A stretch of DNA of 64,000 bases, taken from positions 1 to 64,000 of the forward strand of contig ONEG01000007.1 of assembly GCA_900316845.1 (NCBI GenBank), in the 5' to 3' direction. The DNA is from an uncultured Bacteroidales bacterium. GTDB lineage: Bacteria; Bacteroidota; Bacteroidia; Bacteroidales; Paludibacteraceae. Position numbers and translations under genes: made by a program. The notes under the pieces were generated by a model. That model saw nothing but the letters and a program-made list of their open reading frames with translations. It had not been told where the DNA came from and made no database searches. Each line of letters starts with the position of its first letter. Positions within the stretch are counted from its first letter, which is position 1. This document shows positions 50,315 to 58,597 of this stretch, piece after piece.

Positions 50315-51630
50315 CCTACCACTTTGTTCCATTGGATTGTCAGATAAAATGCTCGCGCTATGAGGTGCGCGAAATAACCTATATATAATGCCTGCGGTCC
50401 CACGAAGGAGAAGGTCGCCGCATATCCTACTATGAATCCCACCGCTGCCCAGATCATCGAGTTACGGATCTGTACGCCTGCCGTTGCGCCTATATACACG
50501 CCGTCCCACATGAACGCCAGCGTGCTGATAAGCGGCATGCCGATGAGCCAAATCTTATATTTCTCCGCCGCCATGAGGACCGTCGTGTCGCTCGTCATGA
50601 GGGCAAACGCTTCGTCGCCCCAGAAGGCGTAGAGGACCGTGAAGAGCAGTCCGACGACTAATGCCCAGCTAAAGAGCGCACGGACGGTGGGGGTGATGTC
50701 TTTCGACTTTCGACTTTCGACTTTCGACTCGCCAAAGACCTTGCCGACCAGCGCCTCTCCGGCGTAAGCAAAGCCGTCCACGAAGAACGAGAAGAACATA
50801 AAGAGCTTCATCATGATGCTGCTCACCGCGAGCTCCGTGTCGCCGTAGAGGCTCGCGAGCGAGGTATAGCCCACATAGACCACCATGAAGCACAACGAGC
50901 GGATGAAGAGGTTCGTGTTGAGGGAGAGCATGTGTCGTAGCTCTGCGCCGCGGAGCGCCTCTTTCCACCGGTCGATATTGCGAAATACCGATATCCCGAT
51001 ATATCGGACAAGAAGGATTGCCACCGCTAGTATCAGACCGCTATACTGCGCCACGAGCGTGCCGTACGCCACGCCGACAACGCCTAATGGCGTCTTCACC
51101 GCGAGGTAATAACTCGCCGCCATGTTCACCACGTTGACGAGTATATCTACCGCCATAGGACTCTTGGTGTCCTGCATGCCGATGAACCAACCCTTGAAGG
51201 TAAAGAGGCTCAGTGTCGCGGGTGCCGCCCAGATACGGACGAAGAAATACTCCCGCGCTACAGACGCTACTTGCGTCGAGCAGGGCACGATAGCCAGCAC
51301 CGCCGTCACGAAGAGCCATTGGATGGCTAAGATCACCACCGCCGCTATCATCGCGATAGAGAGGCTGCGGAACAAGATCCGACGGCATTCCGTCTGATCG
51401 CACCGTCCATATGCCTGCGCCGTGAGACCCGAAGTGCCGACCCTCAGAAAACCGAAGTTCCAGTACAGCAGGTCGAAGAGCATCGTGCCTATCGCGATGC
51501 CGCCGATAGCCGCTGCATCGCTCAGATGCCCGACGATAGCTGTATCCACGATGCCTACAAGAGGGATCGTGATATTCGCCAAGATGCTCGGGAGAGCGAG
51601 GCGGAGTATTTGTTGGTTGGTTTTCGACAT
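50311..51630 (-). CDS. MATE-family efflux transporter (DinF-like)
   Basis: 439 residues from MSKTNQQILRLALPSILANI (51630); the upstream part of the frame lies in the opposite-phase shadow of the preceding gene. Twelve hydrophobic segments; family text TIPLVGIVDTAIVGHL in helix 1-2 and GTSGLTAQAYGRCD. It exports cationic or other drugs with Na+ or H+. The cytosolic loop between helices 8 and 9 (GESKVESRKSKD) is coded by four TTTCGAC heptamers (50701-50728). The start is preceded by an 8-bp TCGATATT repeat spacer (51631-51662). Confidence 0.94.
   Translation of the reverse strand: MSKTNQQILRLALPSILANITIPLVGIVDTAIVGHLSDAAAIGGIAIGTMLFDLLYWNFGFLRVGTSGLTAQAYGRCDQTECRRILFRSLSIAMIAAVVILAIQWLFVTAVLAIVPCSTQVASVAREYFFVRIWAAPATLSLFTFKGWFIGMQDTKSPMAVDILVNVVNMAASYYLAVKTPLGVVGVAYGTLVAQYSGLILAVAILLVRYIGISVFRNIDRWKEALRGAELRHMLSLNTNLFIRSLCFMVVYVGYTSLASLYGDTELAVSSIMMKLFMFFSFFVDGFAYAGEALVGKVFGESKVESRKSKDITPTVRALFSWALVVGLLFTVLYAFWGDEAFALMTSDTTVLMAAEKYKIWLIGMPLISTLAFMWDGVYIGATAGVQIRNSMIWAAVGFIVGYAATFSFVGPQALYIGYFAHLIARAFYLTIQWNKVVG
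50701..50728 (-). repeat. Heptamer repeat (TTTCGAC x4, i.e. GTCGAAA) in the MATE gene
   Basis: Four perfect copies in frame, in a cytosolic loop. Confidence 0.9.
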
Positions 51631-51662
51631 CTCGATATATCGATTTTTCGATATTTCGATTT

Positions 51663-53327
51663 TTAAATAAATAATAAAATCATCAACTGCCCCGTGAGGA
51701 CACGGAGGAACATCGTCAACGGATAGACCGTCGAGTACGCTACCGCGGCGCGGTCGTTCGCCGAAGACTGCGAGGTCGCGTATGCCAGAGCCGGCGGGTC
51801 GGTCGTCGAGCCGGCGATGAGTCCCATGAGGGTGAAATAGTCGAGTTTGAGCCACTGCCGCGCGATGAAGCCTATCAGCAGCAAAGGCAGCAAGGTGATG
51901 ATCACGCCGTAACCTATCCAGACGTAACCGCCGTCCAAAAGGGTCTCAACGAACGAGCCGCCTGCACCGAAACCTACTGCCGCGAGGAAGAGGGAGATAC
52001 CTATCTCGCGAATCATGAGGTTCGCGGACGAGGTGGTATAAGTCACTAAATGCCATTTGGTACCGAAGGCGCCCATGAGGATGGCGATGATCAGCGTTCC
52101 TCCGGCGATACCGAGTTTGAACGGTTGTGAGAGTCCCGGCAGCGCAAACGGGATCGAGCCTAACGCCACACCGAGGATGATGCCGAAGAAGAGCGAAGCG
52201 AGGTTCGGTGCATCGAGTTTCTTGGTCGAGTTACCGAACACTTTCGCCACTTTGTCCACCGCTTCCTGCTCGCCCACGACGGTCAGACGGTCGCCTAACT
52301 GGAGGATCAGATCCGGCGTCGCTAACAGTTCGATACCGGCACGGCGGATACGGGTGATGGTGATCTGGTACGCTGCGCGCACCTTGAGGTCACCGATACG
52401 ACGACCGTTCATCTTGGATTTGGTGACTACTATATGTCTGCTGATGAGATGCATATTCTTCTCTTTCTCATCCCATGCTACCTCGGTCTTCTCGCCGAGA
52501 AGCATGATCGTCCTTTCGTTCTTCGCGTCGCCGACAAAGCGCACGCAGTCGCCTACATGCAAGATCGTGTCGGCATCGGGCATCGACTCCACGCCGTGGA
52601 TATCCAGGAGACGGCTGACGACGAGGTTGACATGAGTCAGGAGCTTGAGGTCGCGTACGCGTATGCCCTCTATCTGCGGGTTCGTCAGCTTCATATCGAA
52701 GGACGCCACCTGCTGCTCCTCACCTTTCTCCGCCTTGACCTGCTCTTCCTCTTTGTCGAGCTGGACGCGGAAGATCCATCTCAACACGAGCAGCGAGAAG
52801 AGGATACCCACAACACCCAAGGGATACGCCATCGCATAACCCGAAGCGATGTCGGGATTCGCGACGCCCGTGAGGTCCTGATAGGTCTGCTGCGCCGCAC
52901 CGAGACCCGGCGTGTTCGTCACCGCACCGAAGAGTACACCGGTCATCGTGGCGATATCCGTACCACTGATAAGATGAATGACGTACGCCGTGACGCAGCC
53001 TAAGAGGACGATACCTGCGGCAAGCAAATTGAGCTGCAAGCCGCCTATACCAAACGAAGAGAAGAAACCCGGACCGACCTGCAAGCCTATCGAATAGACA
53101 AACAGAATCAGACCGAGGTCCTTCGCAAATGATTCTACCAATGGATCCAGTCGCATGCCGAAATGGCTGCACGCAATCGCGCAGAAGAGGATCCAGGTAA
53201 TACCCAGAGTAATACCTTTGAACTTGAGCTTCGCGCCCAAGAAAATACCGATAGCAATGGCAAGGGCAAGCACAAAAATAGAATGTGCTATGCCCGTGCC
53301 AAAGAATAAATTACTTAACCAGTCCAC
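51663..53327 (-). CDS. AspT/YidE-type putative aspartate:alanine-exchanger-family transporter
   Basis: 554 residues. Two blocks of five to six membrane helices flank a cytosolic region with two TrkA_C (RCK_C) domains (about 205-285 and 290-370: LHVGDCVRFVGDAKNER, LQLGDRLTVVGEQEAVDK). The family pattern GAVTNTPGLGAAQQT occurs in block 1 and its partner GSTTDPPALAYATSQ in block 2. Substrate unknown; the AspT relative exchanges aspartate and alanine. It overlaps the pectinesterase gene by 17 bases, so the two may be coupled. Confidence 0.92.
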   Translation of the reverse strand: MDWLSNLFFGTGIAHSIFVLALAIAIGIFLGAKLKFKGITLGITWILFCAIACSHFGMRLDPLVESFAKDLGLILFVYSIGLQVGPGFFSSFGIGGLQLNLLAAGIVLLGCVTAYVIHLISGTDIATMTGVLFGAVTNTPGLGAAQQTYQDLTGVANPDIASGYAMAYPLGVVGILFSLLVLRWIFRVQLDKEEEQVKAEKGEEQQVASFDMKLTNPQIEGIRVRDLKLLTHVNLVVSRLLDIHGVESMPDADTILHVGDCVRFVGDAKNERTIMLLGEKTEVAWDEKEKNMHLISRHIVVTKSKMNGRRIGDLKVRAAYQITITRIRRAGIELLATPDLILQLGDRLTVVGEQEAVDKVAKVFGNSTKKLDAPNLASLFFGIILGVALGSIPFALPGLSQPFKLGIAGGTLIIAILMGAFGTKWHLVTYTTSSANLMIREIGISLFLAAVGFGAGGSFVETLLDGGYVWIGYGVIITLLPLLLIGFIARQWLKLDYFTLMGLIAGSTTDPPALAYATSQSSANDRAAVAYSTVYPLTMFLRVLTGQLMILLFI

Positions 53328-56169
53328 CTAAAACGTTGTATTCGTTATTGTTCTTTATAATGATCAATTGCCCGTCACGGAAGATTTTCTGCACCTTAGC
53401 AGCCTCATCCGCCGTGTTCTCGATGTTTTCCGGATTATCACCGGCATACACAATGGGACCGAATCCGCCGCGACCGTTAGCAAAACGTACATAGTATCCG
53501 CCTATTGGTTCCAATTCATCGCCATACATGGCATGGAACGCTGCGATCACTTCGTCTACATCCGGGAGTACAAAGGATGTCTCGGTAGTGATGAAAGGAA
53601 CGCCGCTGACGCAAACCATGTAAACACCCACTTCAGTAGGATTCCAAGAAAGGGTTCTTGTTTGCTCATCAAACATAACGTTCTTTCTCAGTTGCGATGC
53701 GTCTGTCCGTGCCGTTGCAGCCCACTCGCCGAGGGTGTATTCCATGGTGTAAGTGGCTGCCTCTTCGGCTGTCAGGATGGTCTCGATATCCCGAGTGGCA
53801 TTACCGTTCTTCGGATCAACGAAGGTTACCACATTGCTTGCCGGAGTCAGAATCGTACCATCGGCCAGATGTGTATTGTACTCTCCGAATTGTGGCCACG
53901 CGTCTTTGTTCATCAGCTCTTTGGTCCAACGCTCAATCTTGCTGCCGTCTGAGAAAGAGAATTGTCCTGCGCTGTAGTCCACAAGCGTGTTCAGGAACGC
54001 TACCGACGGTTTGTTGTTCCAAGCACGGCCAAACGATACAACCGGGCATTCGCTCTTGACGGTACAGCCCTCGAAGACATATCCCTTATCCGTAGCCGGA
54101 CCGTTGTTTGCCGTCAAAGCGTCAGAACCGCCACCATCTTTTTTACGTTTCTCTGCGTAGAGAAGGTTGTTCTTGAAATAAACGCTACCGTCACCGCAGA
54201 TGAAATCGACCGTACCGTGGATCTCGCAGTCCTCGAAATACTTCACGGCTCCCTGCAAGTTGCTGTAATACGTATCCTGATAGCTCAGCAGACGTACGTT
54301 CTTGCAAACAGTCTGCGTACCTTGATCCCAGAGCGCAACAGCACGACCGTTGTCGTTCTTGTAGTAATCGAGTGCATTCTGAATCGTCAGGTCTTGCAGA
54401 TATGTACCGCTGACATTCTTGTTGATCTTGATCGTTGCAGTCTTATCAATCGACTCGGTCTTAGCGTCCGGAGCGTTCTTGATGATCGTTCCTTCCATCG
54501 ATTGACCGATGATAGAGATATTGTTCTTGCCGATAGTGGTCAGCACGGTCTCGCCCAGGTCATAGGTACCGTTCGGGAGGAAGATCTTGTCGCCGCTCTC
54601 GGCTTGTACGAGTGCCAACAGGAACGAAGCCACATCGCCTGCCGGAACCATAAAGTAACCCGTGGCTGCATCTTTCTCCAGGAAATCCAATACATTGTAA
54701 ACCACAATCTTATGGATGTATTGTTTAGCGGTCCAGCTCAGCGTCAAGGTCGTAGCCTCGCCGGTATATTTGTACGAATACTCGGTGCCGTCAGGTGTTG
54801 CAGTAGCACCTTCCGTTCCGTTCTTTACTACACTGGTACGTCCTACTTCGGTCTCGCCGTTGCTCAGAATCACGTCGCCGCTCTCCGAATAGGTGCACAG
54901 TGTCACTACTACGATTGCATTGCCTGCTACCTGAATCTCGATGTTTCCGTCGGCATTGAAATACCAACCATGGGTGTTGTAATAACTACCGCCGTTCGCC
55001 GTTACGGTCTCATGGTCCTCCGGATAAAAGATAGCCGAAGCGAAATCATACGTCTGCACGCTTCCGATAGTTGCCGTCTCAAACGGAGTAACCTTTGCCT
55101 GGATAGTGGTGTTGCCGGTGATAGCATCGCCTTCTTGTGCTTTCTTGCCGCTTGTGTAGAACCAGCCGCGGAACACATTACCCTCGCCTACTGCCGGGAG
55201 GTCATTCTCGTCATAAGGAATAGTAGTCAGCGTAGCGCCCTCATAGGTCTCAAAACTACCGATCTTCGTGCCGTTCTGGTCTTTGTAAATCACCTCGCAA
55301 GGAGTGATCTCCGTTGCCTCGGCGAAGAAATAAGGCATGTACGTCTGCGAGCCCAACTCAAACGTCAGCGTAGCTGCCTCGCCCGTATAAACATAAATCA
55401 GGTTCTGTGCGAAATTACCGGCAGTCTCGCCGCAAGCAGCCTTGTTGCTGAAGGTAGCAAAATACACGCCGTCCTTTTTGATAGTTATGTCGTGTTTGCT
55501 GTGCTGGCATGCACCGATGGTGAATTTCACTGGACCGTCAACCGGAACAGTGATCGTACCGCCATAAACACCATGCTGTCCGCCATTGTAATTCGTTCCT
55601 TCTACACTCACGCCATCCGGCAGTTCACCGCCTTCCGGCAGCAGCACCGTATAAGGGTTCTCTCGGAACTCGATCTTGAAGTCCGTAAACGTACGTGCAA
55701 CGTCCTCCACGAACTGGATCTTGGTCAGGACGGATTGAACACCTGATCCACGTTGGATATAGATATTGTTTTGCTCAGCACTGAGTTCTACCGTAGCTGT
55801 GCGGAGTTCGGTGAAGTGCTCGGTCTCAGCGATAAGCGTCAGATTAGAGGTGGAGGGTGTTTCTCCGTCGGGGAATTGAGATACTTTAAGCCATGTCTCG
55901 CTGTTACCGGAACGTGCCGAGTAGGTCAATTTAAGCTTGCCGGCTACAGCCGCTTTCGTGAAACAGCAGTAGCCGCTACCATCCATTTTGATTCCTTTCA
56001 ATCCATTTTGTGTGCCGGCAGCATCATTAACTTTGCTACCGTAGGTCAGTCCCTTGTCCGGATTACTGCTCGGAGCGGCCTCCGTGTAGTCCCATAGCAG
56101 GTCATTTTCGCCTGCCCATATTGCCAAGCTCGTTAGAGCGGCAGCTACAAATAGTAGTGTTTTTTTCAT
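53311..56169 (-). CDS. Secreted multidomain pectinesterase (CE8) with C-terminal sorting-type tail
   Basis: 952 residues. Signal peptide (MKKTLLFVAAALTSLAIWA), an N-terminal domain (about 20-160) shared with the 56256-57707 protein, an InlB B-repeat-like segment (about 295-360, FETYEGATLTTIPYDENDLP), a further beta domain, then a right-handed beta-helix pectinesterase (about 510-790). Catalytic blocks: LLSYQDTYYSNLQGAVKYFE, HGTVDFICGDG and VSFGRAWNNK. The tail GQLIIIKNNNEYNVLGGLVK may be an export or anchoring signal. It removes methyl esters from pectin outside the cell. Full length. Confidence 0.9.
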   Translation of the reverse strand: MKKTLLFVAAALTSLAIWAGENDLLWDYTEAAPSSNPDKGLTYGSKVNDAAGTQNGLKGIKMDGSGYCCFTKAAVAGKLKLTYSARSGNSETWLKVSQFPDGETPSTSNLTLIAETEHFTELRTATVELSAEQNNIYIQRGSGVQSVLTKIQFVEDVARTFTDFKIEFRENPYTVLLPEGGELPDGVSVEGTNYNGGQHGVYGGTITVPVDGPVKFTIGACQHSKHDITIKKDGVYFATFSNKAACGETAGNFAQNLIYVYTGEAATLTFELGSQTYMPYFFAEATEITPCEVIYKDQNGTKIGSFETYEGATLTTIPYDENDLPAVGEGNVFRGWFYTSGKKAQEGDAITGNTTIQAKVTPFETATIGSVQTYDFASAIFYPEDHETVTANGGSYYNTHGWYFNADGNIEIQVAGNAIVVVTLCTYSESGDVILSNGETEVGRTSVVKNGTEGATATPDGTEYSYKYTGEATTLTLSWTAKQYIHKIVVYNVLDFLEKDAATGYFMVPAGDVASFLLALVQAESGDKIFLPNGTYDLGETVLTTIGKNNISIIGQSMEGTIIKNAPDAKTESIDKTATIKINKNVSGTYLQDLTIQNALDYYKNDNGRAVALWDQGTQTVCKNVRLLSYQDTYYSNLQGAVKYFEDCEIHGTVDFICGDGSVYFKNNLLYAEKRKKDGGGSDALTANNGPATDKGYVFEGCTVKSECPVVSFGRAWNNKPSVAFLNTLVDYSAGQFSFSDGSKIERWTKELMNKDAWPQFGEYNTHLADGTILTPASNVVTFVDPKNGNATRDIETILTAEEAATYTMEYTLGEWAATARTDASQLRKNVMFDEQTRTLSWNPTEVGVYMVCVSGVPFITTETSFVLPDVDEVIAAFHAMYGDELEPIGGYYVRFANGRGGFGPIVYAGDNPENIENTADEAAKVQKIFRDGQLIIIKNNNEYNVLGGLVK

Positions 56170-56221
56170 TGTGGTTAAAAATTAATGTTGTTTAATATCG
56201 TTGTTGTTTGTTCGATTTTTT

Positions 56222-56256
56222 TAACTTAGGTCATCCTAGGTTTTCCTAGGTTTACC
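56222..56256 (-). repeat. CCTAGGT decamer repeat
   Basis: TAGGTCATCCTAGGTTTTCC followed by TAGGTTTACCTA, upstream of the larger pectinesterase gene. Same family as 57713-57783 and 60355-60396. Confidence 0.75.
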
Positions 56257-57707
56257 TATCTCCTCCCCTCCATGGGGAGGTCGGGTGGGGCTGCTAATAT
56301 CGTATTCATCGTCCGGCTCTTGCCGTCGAGGACGAAGGTCACCTCGTTCGTCTCCGGTGAGACTACCCTGCCCTCTTGATCCATCGTCCAGTACTCGCCG
56401 AAGAGCTCCGGCAGCGCCATCATCCCTTGTATCGTCCATCGGCGGATCCCCTTGCTCTCGAGGCTGAACTCGCCTGCGGAGTAATCCAGCCGCGTATTCA
56501 GAAAGACGCACTTAGGGTAGTTCTTCCAGCTTCTTCCGAGGCTCACGACGGGGCACTCGCTCTTTATCGTGCAGCCCTCGAAGACGAAACCCTTGTCGTC
56601 CTTCCCGGCACCGGAAGCGGTTATCGCGTCTGTACCTTCGCCGCTCTTGCTACGTCTCTTGCAGTACAGCAGGCAGTTCCGGAAATACACATCGCCGTCC
56701 CCGCAGATGAAATCCACCGTCCCGTGGATCTCGCAGTCCTCGAAATAATGCGTTCCTCCTTCGTTATCGGAGAAATAGGTATCCTGATGCCCAAGCAGCC
56801 GCACGTTCCGGCAGACGGTCTTCGTGCCCTGATCCCAGAGCGCCACGCCTCTTCCGTTATCGTCGTGGTAGTAATCCAAGGCGTTCTCTATCGTCAGGTT
56901 CATAAGCCTCGTTCCCTCTACGCCCGGGGCGATACGCAGCGTCGCACTCTTGTCGATGGACTCATAGCGGTAGTCGGGTTGGTTGCGGATGATCGTGCCT
57001 TCCATCGACTCGCCGATGATCGTCACGCCGTTGGTCTCGATGGCGGTCAGCGCCAGCGGACCTAAGTCATAGATACCGTCAGGCAGCCGGATCATTTTCT
57101 CGCCGCCCGCGTTCGCGTTCATGAGCGCGCGTATAAAAAAAGCAGCGTTCGCGTCCATCGAGTCCGTACGCATGCCTGCGCTGTATAGCGGCACAGGGTT
57201 CTCCAGAGGTGCACAAGGTGAACTCTCCGCGAACGAGCCCTCGACGAACTCTATCCGCTCTAAGACCGTCTCCTGGTGCTTCTCGCGGGTTATATAGACG
57301 TGGTTCTCCTGCGCGCTGAGGAGGATCGTCTGCGTCTGCAGACCGTCCACCTCGCAGGTCACGCCTACTAAGTGGTACGTCCCTGCATCTTCGTTCTCGG
57401 ACGCAAAGACCTGCAGCGACGTGGGGTTCTTGCCGCTACGCGGACCGAAGGTCAGCCGCAGCTGTCCTGCCACGGGCGCTTTGACGAACGAACACCAGCC
57501 GGAGCTGTTGAGCTTGATACCCTTCAGCCCGTTCTTCACTCCCTCATCGTCGTCGACGGTCGAGGAGTACGAGAGTCCCCTGTCGGGGTTCGCCGTCGGC
57601 GGCGCTGTCCGGTAGTCCCATAGCTGGTCATACGTGCCGGCGGCGATGCTCCCCACATAGAGAACCATCCCCACCAGCATTATTCCTATTTTGCTTATTC
57701 CTTTCAA
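56256..57707 (-). CDS. Secreted pectinesterase (CE8)
   Basis: 483 residues. Signal peptide MKGISKIGIMLVGMVLYVGSIAAG, N-terminal domain (about 25-155: DQLWDYRTAPPTANPDRGLS, KNGLKGIKLNSSGWCSFVKA) like that of its neighbour, then the pectinesterase beta-helix with LLGHQDTYFSDNEGGTHYFE, HGTVDFICGDGDVYFRN and VVSLGRSWKNY. It is a paralogue of the larger enzyme without the middle domains and without the tail; the last residues (PDLPMEGRR) are followed closely by the repeat. Pectin de-esterification, probably in the same pathway. Confidence 0.92.
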   Translation of the reverse strand: MKGISKIGIMLVGMVLYVGSIAAGTYDQLWDYRTAPPTANPDRGLSYSSTVDDDEGVKNGLKGIKLNSSGWCSFVKAPVAGQLRLTFGPRSGKNPTSLQVFASENEDAGTYHLVGVTCEVDGLQTQTILLSAQENHVYITREKHQETVLERIEFVEGSFAESSPCAPLENPVPLYSAGMRTDSMDANAAFFIRALMNANAGGEKMIRLPDGIYDLGPLALTAIETNGVTIIGESMEGTIIRNQPDYRYESIDKSATLRIAPGVEGTRLMNLTIENALDYYHDDNGRGVALWDQGTKTVCRNVRLLGHQDTYFSDNEGGTHYFEDCEIHGTVDFICGDGDVYFRNCLLYCKRRSKSGEGTDAITASGAGKDDKGFVFEGCTIKSECPVVSLGRSWKNYPKCVFLNTRLDYSAGEFSLESKGIRRWTIQGMMALPELFGEYWTMDQEGRVVSPETNEVTFVLDGKSRTMNTILAAPPDLPMEGRR

Positions 57708-57712
57708 TTTCT

Positions 57713-57783
57713 TAGGTTATCCTAGTTTTTCCCAGGTAATCCTAGGTCGTCCTAGGTCATCCTAGGTAATCCTAGTTTTTTTC
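57713..57783 (-). repeat. TCCTAGGTAA decamer tandem repeat
   Basis: About six copies (TTATCCTAG, GTAATCCTAG, GTCGTCCTAG, GTCATCCTAG, GTAATCCTAG) between the hibernation-factor gene and the pectinesterase start. Confidence 0.85.
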
Positions 57784-57803
57784 CTATTTCTTCCTATTTC
57801 GCA

Positions 57804-58079
57804 TTAACCGTTTTTCCTTCTTTCCAGTTGTCCTTCCAGCGCAGCGAGACAAGCGTCGATAGCTTCCTCAAAACTATCTGCGGTCTTCTCCGCAAACAGC
57901 CCTGCGATACGCACCTTCACTTCTTTATTATCGTTCGTCTGCGGCTTGACAACCGACATGCGGATCTCTACCTTGTCATCGGCGTTCAGGTGACGCTCAA
58001 AACGATTCATTTTCTTCTCGATAAACTGCTCGAGTTTCTCCGCCATCTCAAAATTCACGGCATTAATTGTCAGATTCAT
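57804..58079 (-). CDS. hpf: Ribosome hibernation promoting factor (short HPF/RaiA family)
   Basis: 91 residues. The pattern MNLTINAVNFEMAEKLEQFI ... VEIRMSVVKPQTNDNKEVKVRI ... TADSFEEAIDACLAALEGQL is the S30AE domain. It binds the 30S subunit and keeps ribosomes inactive in stationary phase. It lacks the C-terminal extension of long HPF. Own -7 box at 58115-58122. It is the first gene of the minus-strand run. Confidence 0.93.
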   Translation of the reverse strand: MNLTINAVNFEMAEKLEQFIEKKMNRFERHLNADDKVEIRMSVVKPQTNDNKEVKVRIAGLFAEKTADSFEEAIDACLAALEGQLERRKNG

Positions 58080-58114
58080 AGCAATAATTTTTAAGAGTTA
58101 AACTAATTTGGGTG

Positions 58115-58122
58115 CAAAATTA
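58115..58122 (-). promoter_or_regulatory. -7 promoter box of hpf
   Basis: TAATTTTG on the minus strand, 36 bases before the ATG. Confidence 0.7.
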
Positions 58123-58210
58123 CAAAAAAATATTGATATACGCAAGAGTGTATGGCACTTTTTGAAATTTTTCGGAAATTTAACATCTATGAACCGTATA
58201 CATACTATAT

Positions 58211-58318
58211 ACTATATAACACCTAAACCATTACTATATAACACCTAAACCATTACTATATAACACCTAAACCATAGGATCACCATAAGATGACCATAGG
58301 ATCACCATAGGATGAGAC
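58211..58318. repeat. Two tandem repeats in the hpf-metK interval
   Basis: A 22-bp unit containing CTATATAACACCTAAACCAT, three times (58211-58276), is followed by about four copies of an 11-bp unit GGATCACCATA / AGATGACCATA (58277-58318). No gene between 58123 and 58597. Confidence 0.85.
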
Positions 58319-58413
58319 CCCTGTTTTGTCATTTTTGCTACATTTACTATATATACGTAGTATATATACTTTTTTTTTGTTATTTTTTATTTGCATATAT
58401 CATTTTTTTTTTG

Positions 58414-58421
58414 TAATTTTG
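58414..58421 (+). promoter_or_regulatory. -7 promoter box of metK
   Basis: TAATTTTG, giving a leader of about 170 bases before the metK ATG at 58598. The leader includes GCGCCTCAGGCGC and the hairpin at 58541-58566. Confidence 0.7.
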
Positions 58422-58508
58422 CAGCCGATTTTGAAAAGATAGCGCCTCAGGCGCAGAAAGAGGATGGATTTGACTGCTTGCAACCTCGTAAAAAAAATGC
58501 TAAAAAGA

Positions 58509-58536
58509 GTCGAAAGTCGAAAGACAAGAGACAAGA
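58509..58536 (+). repeat. GTCGAAA x2 and GACAAGA x2 in the metK leader
   Basis: Four heptamers in tandem; the first two equal the repeats in the YgiQ and MATE genes. Confidence 0.75.
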
Positions 58537-58540
58537 GTTA

Positions 58541-58566
58541 AAGCAGCCTTGTGGCTGCTTTTTTTT
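58541..58566 (+). terminator. Intrinsic-terminator-like hairpin in the metK leader
   Basis: AAGCAGCC-TTGT-GGCTGCTT with eight pairs followed by T8, located 32 bases before metK and downstream of its promoter. It must be read through for metK to be expressed, so it could be an attenuator or the 3' end of a small RNA of about 140 nt. Confidence 0.7.
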
Positions 58567-58597
58567 AGGGGAAGATAATAATTAAAACAACAACGAT

